From: JBBITI01 sp963735055
GTDB taxonomy: Bacteria > Chloroflexota > Dehalococcoidia > Dehalococcoidales > UBA2162
Direction of reading: 5' to 3'
Length of the DNA stretch: 64,000 nucleotides
Assembly (NCBI GenBank): GCA_963735055.1
Contig: CAVTJN010000007.1
Coordinates: 186,001 to 250,000 of the forward strand
Shown here: positions 42,512-50,599 of the stretch, piece after piece
Layout: every line of letters starts with the position of its first letter
Numbering within the stretch: the stretch's first letter is position 1
Translations under genes and position numbers: made by a program
The notes under the pieces: generated by a model
Databases searched by the model: none
What the model saw: the letters and a program-made list of their open reading frames with translations, nothing else
Told to the model about the DNA's origin: nothing

Positions 42512-44191
42512 ATGAGACTAAAGCCAAAGTTTACCTACCTATCATTGGTGGCGGTGGCCCTGGTGTCGCTCATCGGTTCGGCCTGTGCGACGCCGGGCGA
42601 CACAACCACCAAGCCGGGCACCCCGACCGGAGCCCAGATGCTGAGGGTCAACCTGGCAGCCGAGCCTGCCACCATCGACCCCAACAAGGCGTCTTGGGCA
42701 AACGAACGCACCGTTATCATGCAGGTCTTTGAGGGTTTGCTCGGCTTCAACGGGGACCTTTCTCTGAAAGCCGTCGTCGCCAAAGAAATCCCCACCGTTG
42801 CCAACAAGGGCATTTCGGCCGACGGCAAGACCTACACCTTCAACCTCAAGTCTAACGTGACCTGGAGCGATGCCAAAAAGGTCACTGCCAAGGACTTCGA
42901 GTACGGCATCAAGCGCATGCTCAGCCCCGATATCGCCTCCGACTACGCCGGCTTCTACTACGCCATTCAGGGTGCTGAAGAATACAACGGCGCCGCCGAC
43001 AAGGACGCCGCCACCAAGGACACACTCAAGGCTGCGGTGGGCGTGAAAGCGGTCAGCGACACTGTGCTTCAGATCACGCTGGCACGGCAGAGTCCAACCT
43101 TCCTGCAGGTCATGGCCCTGTGGCCGTCGTATCCGGTGCGGGAGGATATTATCACCGCGCAGGGTGACAAGTGGACTGAGCCGCCGAACTACATCGGCAA
43201 TGGCCCGTTTATTCTCACGGAGTGGGTCCATCAGGACCATCTCACGCTGAAGGCCAATCCCAATTACTGGGGTACAAAGCCGAAACTGACCGAGATACGC
43301 ATGGCACAGATTACGGACGCAAATGCCTGTTTGGCAGCGTACAAGAACGACGAAGAGGACATCTCTGGTGTTCCTGTAGGCACGGAGAAAGCCATAATGG
43401 CTGACCCAGTCCTGAGCAAGGAAATCGTGCGATATGCTGAACTCACTACCTTCGGGTTTCGGTTCAACGTGACGGTAGCACCCTTTGACAACGTGAAGGT
43501 CCGCCAGGCCATCAATACGGCGATTGACCGAGATGCCTTCGTCGACAAGATCCGAAGTGGCGTGGGCAAGGCGGCCACGAGTTGGATACCGCCAGGGATG
43601 CCAGGCTATGACGCCGCGCTGGGCGCCCAGTACACGTTCAACGCTTCCAAGGCCAAGCAACTGCTTACCGATGCCGGCTACTCCGACGTCACTAAGTTGC
43701 CGCCGATCAAGTTCCAGTACTCCGATACGGCCAGCAACAAGACCATCGCCCAGTTCCTGCAGGGGCAGATGAAGGACAATCTCGGTATCGACATCATCCT
43801 TGAGCCCATGGAGACCAAGGCATTTTCCACTATGGTCAACCAGAAGAAATTTACCTGGGCATGGTACGGCTGGGGCGCCGACTACCCCGACCCGGACAAC
43901 TGGCTGCCGGAGCTGTTCGGCACCGACGCCGGTAACAACAAAGGCAACTACAGCAACAAGGCCTTCGATGATCTTTCCAAGCAGGCCTTACTCGAACTGG
44001 ACAACACCAAGCGGCTGCAGCTTTGGGCTCAGGCCCAGAAGATTGTGGTCGATGATGCGCCCATGGCTTTCATGTTCTATCGAGAGCGCTTCCAGTTGCG
44101 CAAGCCGTCGGTCAAGGGGATGGTCACCACCGGGATGGACGGTTCGGTCATCGGCGACATGTTCTTCGACCAGGTATTCATTCAGAAGTAG
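42512..44191 (+). CDS. oppA: Oligopeptide-binding protein (SBP family 5)
   Basis: A 559-residue periplasmic-type binding protein for peptides or dipeptides. The signal peptide ends at GSAC, a lipobox with an atypical -3 residue, so lipidation is likely but not certain. The family mark follows (TFNLKSNVTWSDAKKVTAKD and FEYGIKRML). FTWAWYGWGADYPDPDNWLP and the NKGNYSNKAFDDL region belong to the ligand-binding lobe. It is followed by a strong hairpin that lies between it and the permease genes, a usual way to keep the binding protein in excess. Confidence 0.95.
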   Translation: MRLKPKFTYLSLVAVALVSLIGSACATPGDTTTKPGTPTGAQMLRVNLAAEPATIDPNKASWANERTVIMQVFEGLLGFNGDLSLKAVVAKEIPTVANKGISADGKTYTFNLKSNVTWSDAKKVTAKDFEYGIKRMLSPDIASDYAGFYYAIQGAEEYNGAADKDAATKDTLKAAVGVKAVSDTVLQITLARQSPTFLQVMALWPSYPVREDIITAQGDKWTEPPNYIGNGPFILTEWVHQDHLTLKANPNYWGTKPKLTEIRMAQITDANACLAAYKNDEEDISGVPVGTEKAIMADPVLSKEIVRYAELTTFGFRFNVTVAPFDNVKVRQAINTAIDRDAFVDKIRSGVGKAATSWIPPGMPGYDAALGAQYTFNASKAKQLLTDAGYSDVTKLPPIKFQYSDTASNKTIAQFLQGQMKDNLGIDIILEPMETKAFSTMVNQKKFTWAWYGWGADYPDPDNWLPELFGTDAGNNKGNYSNKAFDDLSKQALLELDNTKRLQLWAQAQKIVVDDAPMAFMFYRERFQLRKPSVKGMVTTGMDGSVIGDMFFDQVFIQK

Positions 44192-44218
44192 TATTACATA
44201 ACGAGCTATGCTAGAATG

Positions 44219-44256
44219 AATAGTCGGGAGAGGTTCGCCTCTCCCGACTATTTTTG
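44219..44256 (+). terminator. Terminator or attenuator between oppA and oppB
   Basis: AATAGTCGGGAGAGG pairs over 15 bases with CCTCTCCCGACTATT around the stable TTCG tetraloop, followed by TTTG. It ends only about 11 bases before the oppB start codon. Confidence 0.9.
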
Positions 44257-44266
44257 TCATTGACGA

Positions 44267-45184
44267 ATGTCTAAATATATTGTGCGTCGCGTCCTGTGGC
44301 TGGCGCTCGTCCTGTTGGTCGTGTCCTTCATTACCTTTTCCCTGATGCATCTCATTCCGGGCGGCCCATGGGACCGCGAAAAGGCATTGCCGCCGCAGGT
44401 GATCGAGAACCTCAACCGCAGGTACGGCCTCGACAAGCCATTTCTGGTCCAGTATGGCAACTATGTTTGGGGCCTTCTCCACGGGGACCTCGGAGTCTCC
44501 TATTCGTTTCAAGACCGCAGCGTCACCCAGATCATTATGCAGGGTCTTCCGAAGACGGCCACCCTGGGCCTGACCGCCTTCGCCCTGGCGATACTGGTCG
44601 GCATACCGTTGGGCATGGCGGCCGCGCTTCGGCAGAATTCGCCCGTGGATTACGTATCGGTGCTCTTCTCCACGATCTTTGCCAGCATACCCGGCTTTGT
44701 GATGGGCATCCTGTTAATGATCGTGTTCGGAGTATTGTTGCATTGGCTGCCTACCGGGGGCTGGGGATCTGTCAGGCAAGTTATTATGCCTGCGGTCGCC
44801 CTGGCAGCGCTGCCGGCCGCCTTCATCGCCCGGATTACCCGGGCAAGCACGCTGGAGGTAATGCGTCAGGACTACGTGCGAACGGCGCGGGCCAAAGGCC
44901 TCCAGGAGAGAGTTGTTCTTACCCGGCACATTCTGCGCAACTCGCTTATCCCGGTGGTCACCATCGCCGGACCTGAGCTTGCATTCCTGGTGTCGGGCTC
45001 TTTCATTATCGAACAGCTTTTCTCGATCCCCGGTATCGGACGCCTTTTTGTGCAGGGCGTGTTCGGCCGGGACTACGGCTTGATCATGGGGAGCATTCTT
45101 TTCTACGCCTTCGTGGTGGCCGCGATTAACCTGGTGGTCGACGTGTTATACGCCGCGATCGATCCCCGGATCCGATATGACTAG
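44267..45184 (+). CDS. oppB: Oligopeptide ABC permease OppB
   Basis: A 305-residue permease, six helices, with the family start YIVRRVLWLALVLLVVSFIT and the coupling region MRQDYVRTARAKGLQERVVL. VSGSFIIEQLFSIPGIGRLF is typical of OppB/DppB. The ATG at 44267 has no Shine-Dalgarno site; the terminator hairpin stands directly in front of it, so translation may depend on read-through and hairpin position. It overlaps oppC by 8 bases. Confidence 0.93.
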   Translation: MSKYIVRRVLWLALVLLVVSFITFSLMHLIPGGPWDREKALPPQVIENLNRRYGLDKPFLVQYGNYVWGLLHGDLGVSYSFQDRSVTQIIMQGLPKTATLGLTAFALAILVGIPLGMAAALRQNSPVDYVSVLFSTIFASIPGFVMGILLMIVFGVLLHWLPTGGWGSVRQVIMPAVALAALPAAFIARITRASTLEVMRQDYVRTARAKGLQERVVLTRHILRNSLIPVVTIAGPELAFLVSGSFIIEQLFSIPGIGRLFVQGVFGRDYGLIMGSILFYAFVVAAINLVVDVLYAAIDPRIRYD

Positions 45185-46068
45185 CGGAGCGACAACAGTG
45201 GTGGCCAGTCAGTCAGTCCGCCCACATCACACCCTGTGGGGTGATGCCTTCGTCAGGTTGCGCCGGAACAAGCTGGCCCTGGCCGGAGGCGCATTCGTCC
45301 TGCTTCTGGGGGCCGGAGCAATTTTCGCTCCATGGATAACTCCCTATGGCTTCGCGCAGCAGAATTATGACGCCATTATGCAGGCGCCGAGCGCCTCTCA
45401 CTTGCTGGGTACTGATGAACTGGGTCGAGACGTCCTTTCCCGGTTACTGTTCGGCGCCCGGACTTCCCTTGCGGTCGGCATCTTCACCCAGTTCATCGTC
45501 CTGGCGATCGGCCTACCGATCGGCGCCGTCGCCGGATATAGCGGCGGCCGCGTTGACAATCTCCTGATGCGCTTCGTGGACGTCATGTACGGATTCCCGG
45601 ACATCCTGTTGATCATTCTGCTACGCTCGATTTTCGGCGGCAGCATCTACATGATATTCCTGGCCATCGGCCTGGTGGCCTGGGTCAATATTGCCCGCCT
45701 GGTACGCGGCCAGGTGCTCTCCCTCAAGGAACGCGGACTTCGTCAACGCCGCCCGGTCGATGGGCGGGGGAGGGGGGTACATCACCATGCGGCATCTGCT
45801 GCCAAACTCGCTGGGACCGGTTATCGTCGCCGTCACCTTCAACATCCCACGGGCGATCTTCACCGAAGCGGCCCTGAGCTACATCGGCATCGGAGTAAAG
45901 CCTCCAACACCCAGCTGGGGGGCGATGATTCGTGATGGGTATGACGTGATTTTCGCCGCTCCTCACCTCGTGATTGTTCCGGCAGTGGCGATTGCGCTGC
46001 TGATGCTGGCTTTCACCTTCCTGGGCGACGGCCTACGCGACGCCCTGGACCCGAGGCAACGGCGATGA
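45177..46068 (+). pseudogene. oppC: Oligopeptide ABC permease OppC, with a +1 frameshift
   Basis: Two frames form one permease of about 296 residues. The first part has the OppC N-terminus (WGDAFVRLRRNKLALAGGAF), HLLGTDELGRDVLSRLLFGA and helices to NIARLVRGQVLSLKE. It should continue ADFVNAARSMG, but an extra base at about 45732 breaks the frame. The second part holds the coupling helix, HLLPNSLGPVIVAVTF, EAALSYIGIGVKPPTPSWGA and the C-terminus FTFLGDGLRDALDPRQRR. The intact genes on both sides argue for a sequencing error. Stop and oppD start overlap (ATGA). Confidence 0.88.
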
Positions 46069-47081
46069 GCGGCGATTATCTGCTGGACGTGCGGCATCTA
46101 TCGACGCAATTCAACACGCAGGACGGCGTAGTCAAGGCAGTTGATGACGTCTCCTACAACGTTGCCCGGGGCGAGACCGTGGCGCTGGTCGGCGAGAGCG
46201 GCTGCGGCAAAACCGTGAGCGCCCTTTCGATCGTGCGGCTGATCGCCCAGCCGCCGGGCAAGATTATGGCCGGGGAGGTCCTCTTCGACGGCAAAGACCT
46301 GTCGTTGATGAGCTCGGATGAAATCAGGCGGGTTCGTGGGGCGGAAATATCCATGATATTCCAGGAACCCATGACGGCGCTCAACCCGGTGCTGACCGTA
46401 GGCCGTCAGATCACCGAGGCACTTGAGCTTCACCTGCAGATGACGCCGGGCGAGGCCCGCGCCGAGGCTGTCAGGTTACTGAAGCTTGTTGGCATCGCCA
46501 ACGCCGAGCGCAGGGTCAACGAATATCCTCACCGTTTCAGCGGCGGCATGCGGCAGCGGGCCATGATCGCCATGGCCATTTCCTGCCGGCCCAAGCTGAT
46601 TATCGCCGATGAGCCCACGACGGTGGTCGATGTGACCATCCAGGCGCAGCTGCTCGAGTTGATCCGCGGCATCACCCGCGAATTGGGCACATCGCTGATC
46701 CTCATCACCCACAACCTGGGCATTGTTGCCCGTTACGCCAACCGCGTCTTCGTGATGTACGCGGGCAAGATCGTCGAATCCGGCCCGGCAGCCAAGGTAT
46801 ACCGCCAGCCCTGTCACCCGTACACGGCGGGTCTGCTGGCATCGGTGCCGAGGCTTGACGAACCGAGAAAGGTACGGCTCGCTCCAATTGAAGGACAACC
46901 TCCGGACCTGATCGCGCCGCCGCCCGGATGCGGATTCCTCGACAGATGCCAGTACACTTGTTCAGCCTGTCGGTCAGCGCAGCCGGCATTGACCAGCGTG
47001 GGCCACGAACACAGCACCGCCTGTTGCATCGTGGCCCGGGAAGGGGAGACCCCATGGCAAGGACCGACGAAGTCGTCCTAG
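46065..47081 (+). CDS. oppD: Oligopeptide ABC ATPase OppD
   Basis: A 338-residue ATPase: Walker A GESGCGKTV, Q-loop IFQEPMTALNPVLTVG, signature FSGGMRQR, Walker B LIIADEPTTVVD (Val instead of the common Ala) and H-loop ITHNLG. The C-terminal oligopeptide-transporter extension (PRLDEPRKVRLAPIEGQPPD) carries Cys residues (CGFLDRCQYTCSAC) of the kind that bind a [4Fe-4S] cluster in this family. It overlaps oppC by 4 and oppF by 28 bases. Confidence 0.95.
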   Translation: MSGDYLLDVRHLSTQFNTQDGVVKAVDDVSYNVARGETVALVGESGCGKTVSALSIVRLIAQPPGKIMAGEVLFDGKDLSLMSSDEIRRVRGAEISMIFQEPMTALNPVLTVGRQITEALELHLQMTPGEARAEAVRLLKLVGIANAERRVNEYPHRFSGGMRQRAMIAMAISCRPKLIIADEPTTVVDVTIQAQLLELIRGITRELGTSLILITHNLGIVARYANRVFVMYAGKIVESGPAAKVYRQPCHPYTAGLLASVPRLDEPRKVRLAPIEGQPPDLIAPPPGCGFLDRCQYTCSACRSAQPALTSVGHEHSTACCIVAREGETPWQGPTKSS

Positions 47082-48052
47082 AGGTAAATAATCTCACGAA
47101 GTATTTCCCGCTTTATGCCGGGTTCATCCGGCGCAGGCATGCGGCCGACGTCAAGGCGGTCGATGGCGTCACCTTCGCCATTCACCAGAAGGAGACCGTC
47201 GGCCTCGTCGGCGAGAGCGGCTGCGGCAAAAGCACGCTAGGTCGTTGCGTGCTCCAGCTCCTCCGGGCAACCTCCGGCGAAGTCCTGTTCGAAGGCAATG
47301 ACCTGACCCGGCTGTCAACCAATGAGCTGCGCCCTTACCGGCGCCACTTCCAGATGATCTTTCAGGATCCATACGATTCCCTCAACCCCCGTTTCACGGC
47401 GGCCGATGTCATCGGGGAACCACTGCGCATCCACCACGCTCTGGAAGGCAAGCAGTATCGAGACAGGGTGGCCGAGCTGCTCAACATCGTCGGCCTGGCG
47501 CCGTACATGGCTGACCGGTACCCCCACGAATTCAGTGGCGGTCAGCGGCAGCGGTTGGGCATTGCCCGGGCGCTGGCTCTGCAGCCCCGGTTCATCGTTT
47601 GCGACGAGCCGATCTCCGCCCTCGATGTCTCGATTCAGGCACAGATCATCAACTTGTTGGATGACCTGCAGGAGCAGTTTGGCGTGGCCTACCTCTTCAT
47701 CTCCCACGATCTCTCGGTGGTGCGCCACATCAGTGACCGGGTCGCCGTAATGTACCTCGGCAAGTTCATGGAGTTGTCGTCGCAACAGGACCTTTACCGA
47801 TCTCCGATGCACCCCTATACTCAGGCCCTGCTGTCGGCAGTCCCCATCCCCGACCCCGATGTCGAAGCCCGCAGGTCGGTCATACTCCTGAAGGGGGAAG
47901 TGCCGAGTCCCATCAATCCCCCGCCGGGATGTGTATTTCATCCGCGCTGTCCGCTCGTCTTCGACCGGTGTTCGTCCGAGATACCCCCGCTCGTCGACAC
48001 CGGCGGCAATCACTTCGTCGCCTGCCATCTGCACCCCGCCCCCCACCTCTAG
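47054..48052 (+). CDS. oppF: Oligopeptide ABC ATPase OppF
   Basis: A 332-residue ATPase: Walker A GESGCGKST, Q-loop IFQDPYDSLNPRFT, signature FSGGQRQR, Walker B FIVCDEPISALD, H-loop ISHDLSVVRHI. The C-terminal extension has PPGCVFHPRCPLVFDRC, again the Cys pattern of Opp/Dpp ATPases. ATG 47054 follows AAGGGGAGA, so the start lies inside oppD; a longer frame from 46928 is not used. Last gene of the transporter. A GCCCAGG/CCTGGGC hairpin at 48169-48185 may end the transcript. Confidence 0.95.
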   Translation: MARTDEVVLEVNNLTKYFPLYAGFIRRRHAADVKAVDGVTFAIHQKETVGLVGESGCGKSTLGRCVLQLLRATSGEVLFEGNDLTRLSTNELRPYRRHFQMIFQDPYDSLNPRFTAADVIGEPLRIHHALEGKQYRDRVAELLNIVGLAPYMADRYPHEFSGGQRQRLGIARALALQPRFIVCDEPISALDVSIQAQIINLLDDLQEQFGVAYLFISHDLSVVRHISDRVAVMYLGKFMELSSQQDLYRSPMHPYTQALLSAVPIPDPDVEARRSVILLKGEVPSPINPPPGCVFHPRCPLVFDRCSSEIPPLVDTGGNHFVACHLHPAPHL

Positions 48053-48263
48053 CCACCCCCCGCTTCGCGCGAATTCGCCGTCGGGTTGGATCCAAGTCAC
48101 TGCGGAACAGAGGCGCGTCCGTATAGCCGGAGTCGTCGGTGTTGAGAATAGCCGTCCTGAGGGCCCCCGCCCAGGTCACCTGGGCTTTCCGGGAAGGGAT
48201 GCGGGCGGTGACCGGATTTGATGAACTCGGACAGCAATCGGGCAACCGATCACCTAGACGCAA

Positions 48264-48376
48264 AAAGCCACTTGCTTTTCCCATAGCCTATGGGACGCGA
48301 GTGGCTTCTTAAGAAAGACAAATCGGCACATCCCTCTCGACGGAGAGCAACCCCGCCTAGACCAGGGATGTGCCGA
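48264..48376 (-). ncRNA. Two strong hairpins downstream of the 67-aa gene: tandem terminators or a small structured RNA
   Basis: Hairpin A (48323-48376): TCGGCACATCCCT pairs over 13 bases with AGGGATGTGCCGA; the 28-base loop holds a smaller CTCTC/GAGAG stem. Hairpin B (48265-48307): AAGCCACT pairs with AGTGGCTT and encloses CCCATA/TATGGG. Read on the minus strand, A is followed by TTTGTCTTTCTT and B by TTTTTG, as in intrinsic terminators. The stretch 48053-48402 has no coding frame that I can support. Whether this is only the end of the 67-aa gene's transcript or a processed RNA is open. Confidence 0.45.
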
Positions 48377-48402
48377 CTATTCCCCTAACTATACAGCCGG
48401 CG

Positions 48403-48606
48403 TTAGCCAGCGCATTCGTCCAAAAAAGCCGTCCGGCGAGGCCGCTTCGGCGCTGCCTGAGTACCCGACAGAGACGATTCCAGTGTCTTGATCTCGTCTT
48501 CCAATGTCTTCACTAGATCAGGGGCGACAGGCGGGTTGCCAGTGCGATACTGCTCAAGGGTAGAGCGCTTTTTGTTGATCTGTTCCATGATTTCAGCTTC
48601 TGTCAT
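48403..48606 (-). CDS. Small hypothetical protein, 67 aa
   Basis: A 67-residue protein starting MTEAEIMEQINKKRSTLEQY. It is mostly helical (a short helical hairpin, then DLVKTLEDEIKTLESSLSG) with a basic tail (AAPKRPRRTAF) and a Cys near the C-terminus. No family recognised. It is well supported as a gene by GGAGGTGA at ideal distance and a TTGACA promoter upstream. Size and charge fit a small regulatory or RNA/protein-binding factor, but that is a guess. Confidence 0.7.
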   Translation of the reverse strand: MTEAEIMEQINKKRSTLEQYRTGNPPVAPDLVKTLEDEIKTLESSLSGTQAAPKRPRRTAFLDECAG

Positions 48607-48627
48607 GGTTCACCTCCGCTTTTTAAT

Positions 48628-48657
48628 AGGTTAGCATGCGCCTGATATTCTTGTCAA
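48628..48657 (-). promoter_or_regulatory. Promoter of the 67-aa gene
   Basis: On the minus strand TTGACA (48657-48652), an 18-base spacer and TAACCT (48633-48628), 22 bases before the start codon. Confidence 0.7.
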
Positions 48658-48699
48658 GTATCGTTTGAGCCTAAACTTGGACGAAAACGATACTGAGGA

Positions 48700-49258
48700 T
48701 CACCGTAAAAGGTGGGCGCCCGACGACGCTTCGGGGTCCTGCAATTGGATAATTTGAACATCGGTTTTGCCCGACCCAATCTCCAGTATGCCGACCGTGC
48801 CAAGACCTTTCTGGTAGTGGAGCAAGGTGGGACTGCCCGAACTGACGTGAAGAAGGCCGTCGGTACGTTCAACTATCGTACGGTGCTGATGACCCGAAAC
48901 GATAATGTCGGGCTTGCCCTTGTGTTTGTCCGCCGCAGACATCCGGCTCTTCCACCACAAAGGAATGAACGTAGCCGATATCGGAGCGTAAGGGCCTTCG
49001 TGAATCAGCCATAGGATCTGCCCGTCGATTTCCAGAACGTGCTTTTCACGCACGCGCACATCAGGTCCCGGGTAATCGTCGTCACCCAGTGCCGCCAAAA
49101 CCGGGGCAACCTTTTCCAGTTGGTCAAGAACGTCGTGGCTGTAGATGTCACCGGCGTGCAGGATAAGATCGACCCCTTTGAATGTCTCAAGTACCTGTCG
49201 TGGTAAGTCACGTCTGAGCCCAGGGGATATGGGTATCCGAAACAAGTCCGATTCGCAT
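48700..49258 (-). pseudogene. Metallophosphoesterase (YfcE/MJ0936 family), with a +1 frameshift near its start
   Basis: A calcineurin-like phosphodiesterase of about 185 residues. The canonical N-terminus MRIGLVSDTHIP (metal ligands in SDTH) begins at ATG 49258 but is in another frame than the rest, which resumes as DLPRQVLETFKGVDLILHAG. One extra base lies in the AGCCCAGGGG stretch at 49218-49226. The other metal motifs are intact: LHAGDIYS, LGDDDY (in place of GNxD), VSGHQHRTIVE and SSGSPT. The longer frame that starts at 49266 with TTG lacks the DxH motif. A sequencing error is likely. The start codon lies 7 bases after the -10, so the mRNA is probably leaderless. Confidence 0.82.
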
Positions 49259-49265
49259 TGATTCA

Positions 49266-49294
49266 ATTGTATGCTGTTTGGGAGCTCAGGTCAA
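49266..49294 (-). promoter_or_regulatory. Promoter of the phosphoesterase gene, placing the start site at the ATG
   Basis: Minus strand: TTGACC (49294-49289), a 17-base spacer and TACAAT (49271-49266). The ATG begins 7 bases later, so transcription should start at or next to the first codon. A CCCCACGG/CCGTGGGG hairpin lies just upstream (49309-49330). Confidence 0.75.
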
Positions 49295-49393
49295 AGTCCG
49301 CCCTGGCTCCCCACGGCGGATACCGTGGGGAAAAGTCGCCCGCTTTGCAGCCGCGCTAACGTTGTAGACGCCTACACCGTTAGGTTGAGCGTA

Positions 49394-50449
49394 CTACTCG
49401 ACAAAACGGAACATCCTGGAGAGTCCGCCCGGGGTCCGGAGGTTGTAGATGCGCACGGCATTGCCACCCAAAATAAGATTGAGGCTATCCTGATCGATAT
49501 CCAACCGCTCAAGCTGTTTCAGACTCCATCCCCAGATATCGACCTGGTGACGAATGATTCCCTCCTTCCGCGTCTGCATGGTGAAGGTCTGCGGAAGGTA
49601 CTTGCCGCCGATGTTCGTCTGCACCGGCAGACTCGCGCCCCAGTCGGTTCCCCAGATCAATTTCTCAGGACCGATATTGGGATCGCTGAGCGCCTTGTAG
49701 TAAAGCTCCGTCCAGTACCGCCCGGTCTCAAGATAAGAGTTCTTGTGCGAGGATACCACGTGGAGACATCCTTCGTAGAGTTGCTCCCACCAGTAGCCTT
49801 CGATGCCGCCATGCTCCATGATAAGCGGGACGTCGGGGAAGGCGATGGCCAGGTCGTGGGCCCACAGCGGATTGAAGGTCCAGGGATGGGAATGGTAGGC
49901 GCCTTCGTACCCGACGTTAGTTCCGCAATGGTAGCGGATCGGTACCTTGTAAGAACGTGCCAGGTCGGTGATCATCATCATCTCTTTCACCAACTGGCGC
50001 TCGTCGTTGTAGATGGGATAGCCATCATCGTCGTAAGCGATCGCTTTACCCGCCGGGATGCCTTCGCCAATGCCGACGTAGTTGCCCGTTTTGAGGAGGG
50101 CTTCAAGCTCCTCTAAAACCACTTTGATATTCCACTCCATCTCGCCGGCCTCAACCTTATCCCTGGTGTGCTTGGTGCCCGCCTGGCAGTTGGCCACGAA
50201 CTTATCCGGGTACTTCTTCACCAGTTCAACGTCCAGTTCGTTGCTCATGCCAAACGCCGGCTCGATGATGCACATATCGACGCCATAGGTCTCCATATCG
50301 TACAGGAGACGGGCAGAGTTATCGTACGCATCGACCTGCATAATGGAGCGGCCAAGGTCTCCGTATTCCTTGGAGCCCTTGAGTTTCGCTCCGGCCGCGT
50401 GGCGCTGGGAATGGACATGGGTATCGACGATAAACCTTCCGAGCTTCAT
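49394..50449 (-). CDS. Amidohydrolase family 2 (metal-dependent hydrolase)
   Basis: A 351-residue TIM-barrel amidohydrolase. HxH is seen in FIVDTHVHSQRH, further metal or substrate residues in RYHCGTNVG and MEHGGIEGYWWEQ, and the Asp in LIWGTDWGAS. This group (ACMSD, gamma-resorcylate decarboxylase and relatives) hydrolyses or decarboxylates aromatic or cyclic compounds; the substrate is unknown. GGAGGAAA lies before the ATG. It is a distant relative of the gene at 269-1248. Confidence 0.88.
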   Translation of the reverse strand: MKLGRFIVDTHVHSQRHAAGAKLKGSKEYGDLGRSIMQVDAYDNSARLLYDMETYGVDMCIIEPAFGMSNELDVELVKKYPDKFVANCQAGTKHTRDKVEAGEMEWNIKVVLEELEALLKTGNYVGIGEGIPAGKAIAYDDDGYPIYNDERQLVKEMMMITDLARSYKVPIRYHCGTNVGYEGAYHSHPWTFNPLWAHDLAIAFPDVPLIMEHGGIEGYWWEQLYEGCLHVVSSHKNSYLETGRYWTELYYKALSDPNIGPEKLIWGTDWGASLPVQTNIGGKYLPQTFTMQTRKEGIIRHQVDIWGWSLKQLERLDIDQDSLNLILGGNAVRIYNLRTPGGLSRMFRFVE

Positions 50450-50599
50450 TTTTCCTCCGTCATGGTCATACTATGTTTGCGATGAGCCTGTGATATGCGA
50501 GTCGCAAGGTCAAACGGGCGCTCGATACGGCTGCGACCCAGATTGTTGAGCACGCCCATTGTAATGCTCGCCATTACCCATGTCAAAACCCGGAACAGT

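Noticed and set aside
42542..43660. 372-codon open frame on the minus strand
   Set aside because: Antisense to oppA; composition is a shadow of the coding strand with no motif.
48264..48376. Known riboswitch, 6S or SRP RNA
   Set aside because: Compared by memory with the common classes; no consensus core was matched.
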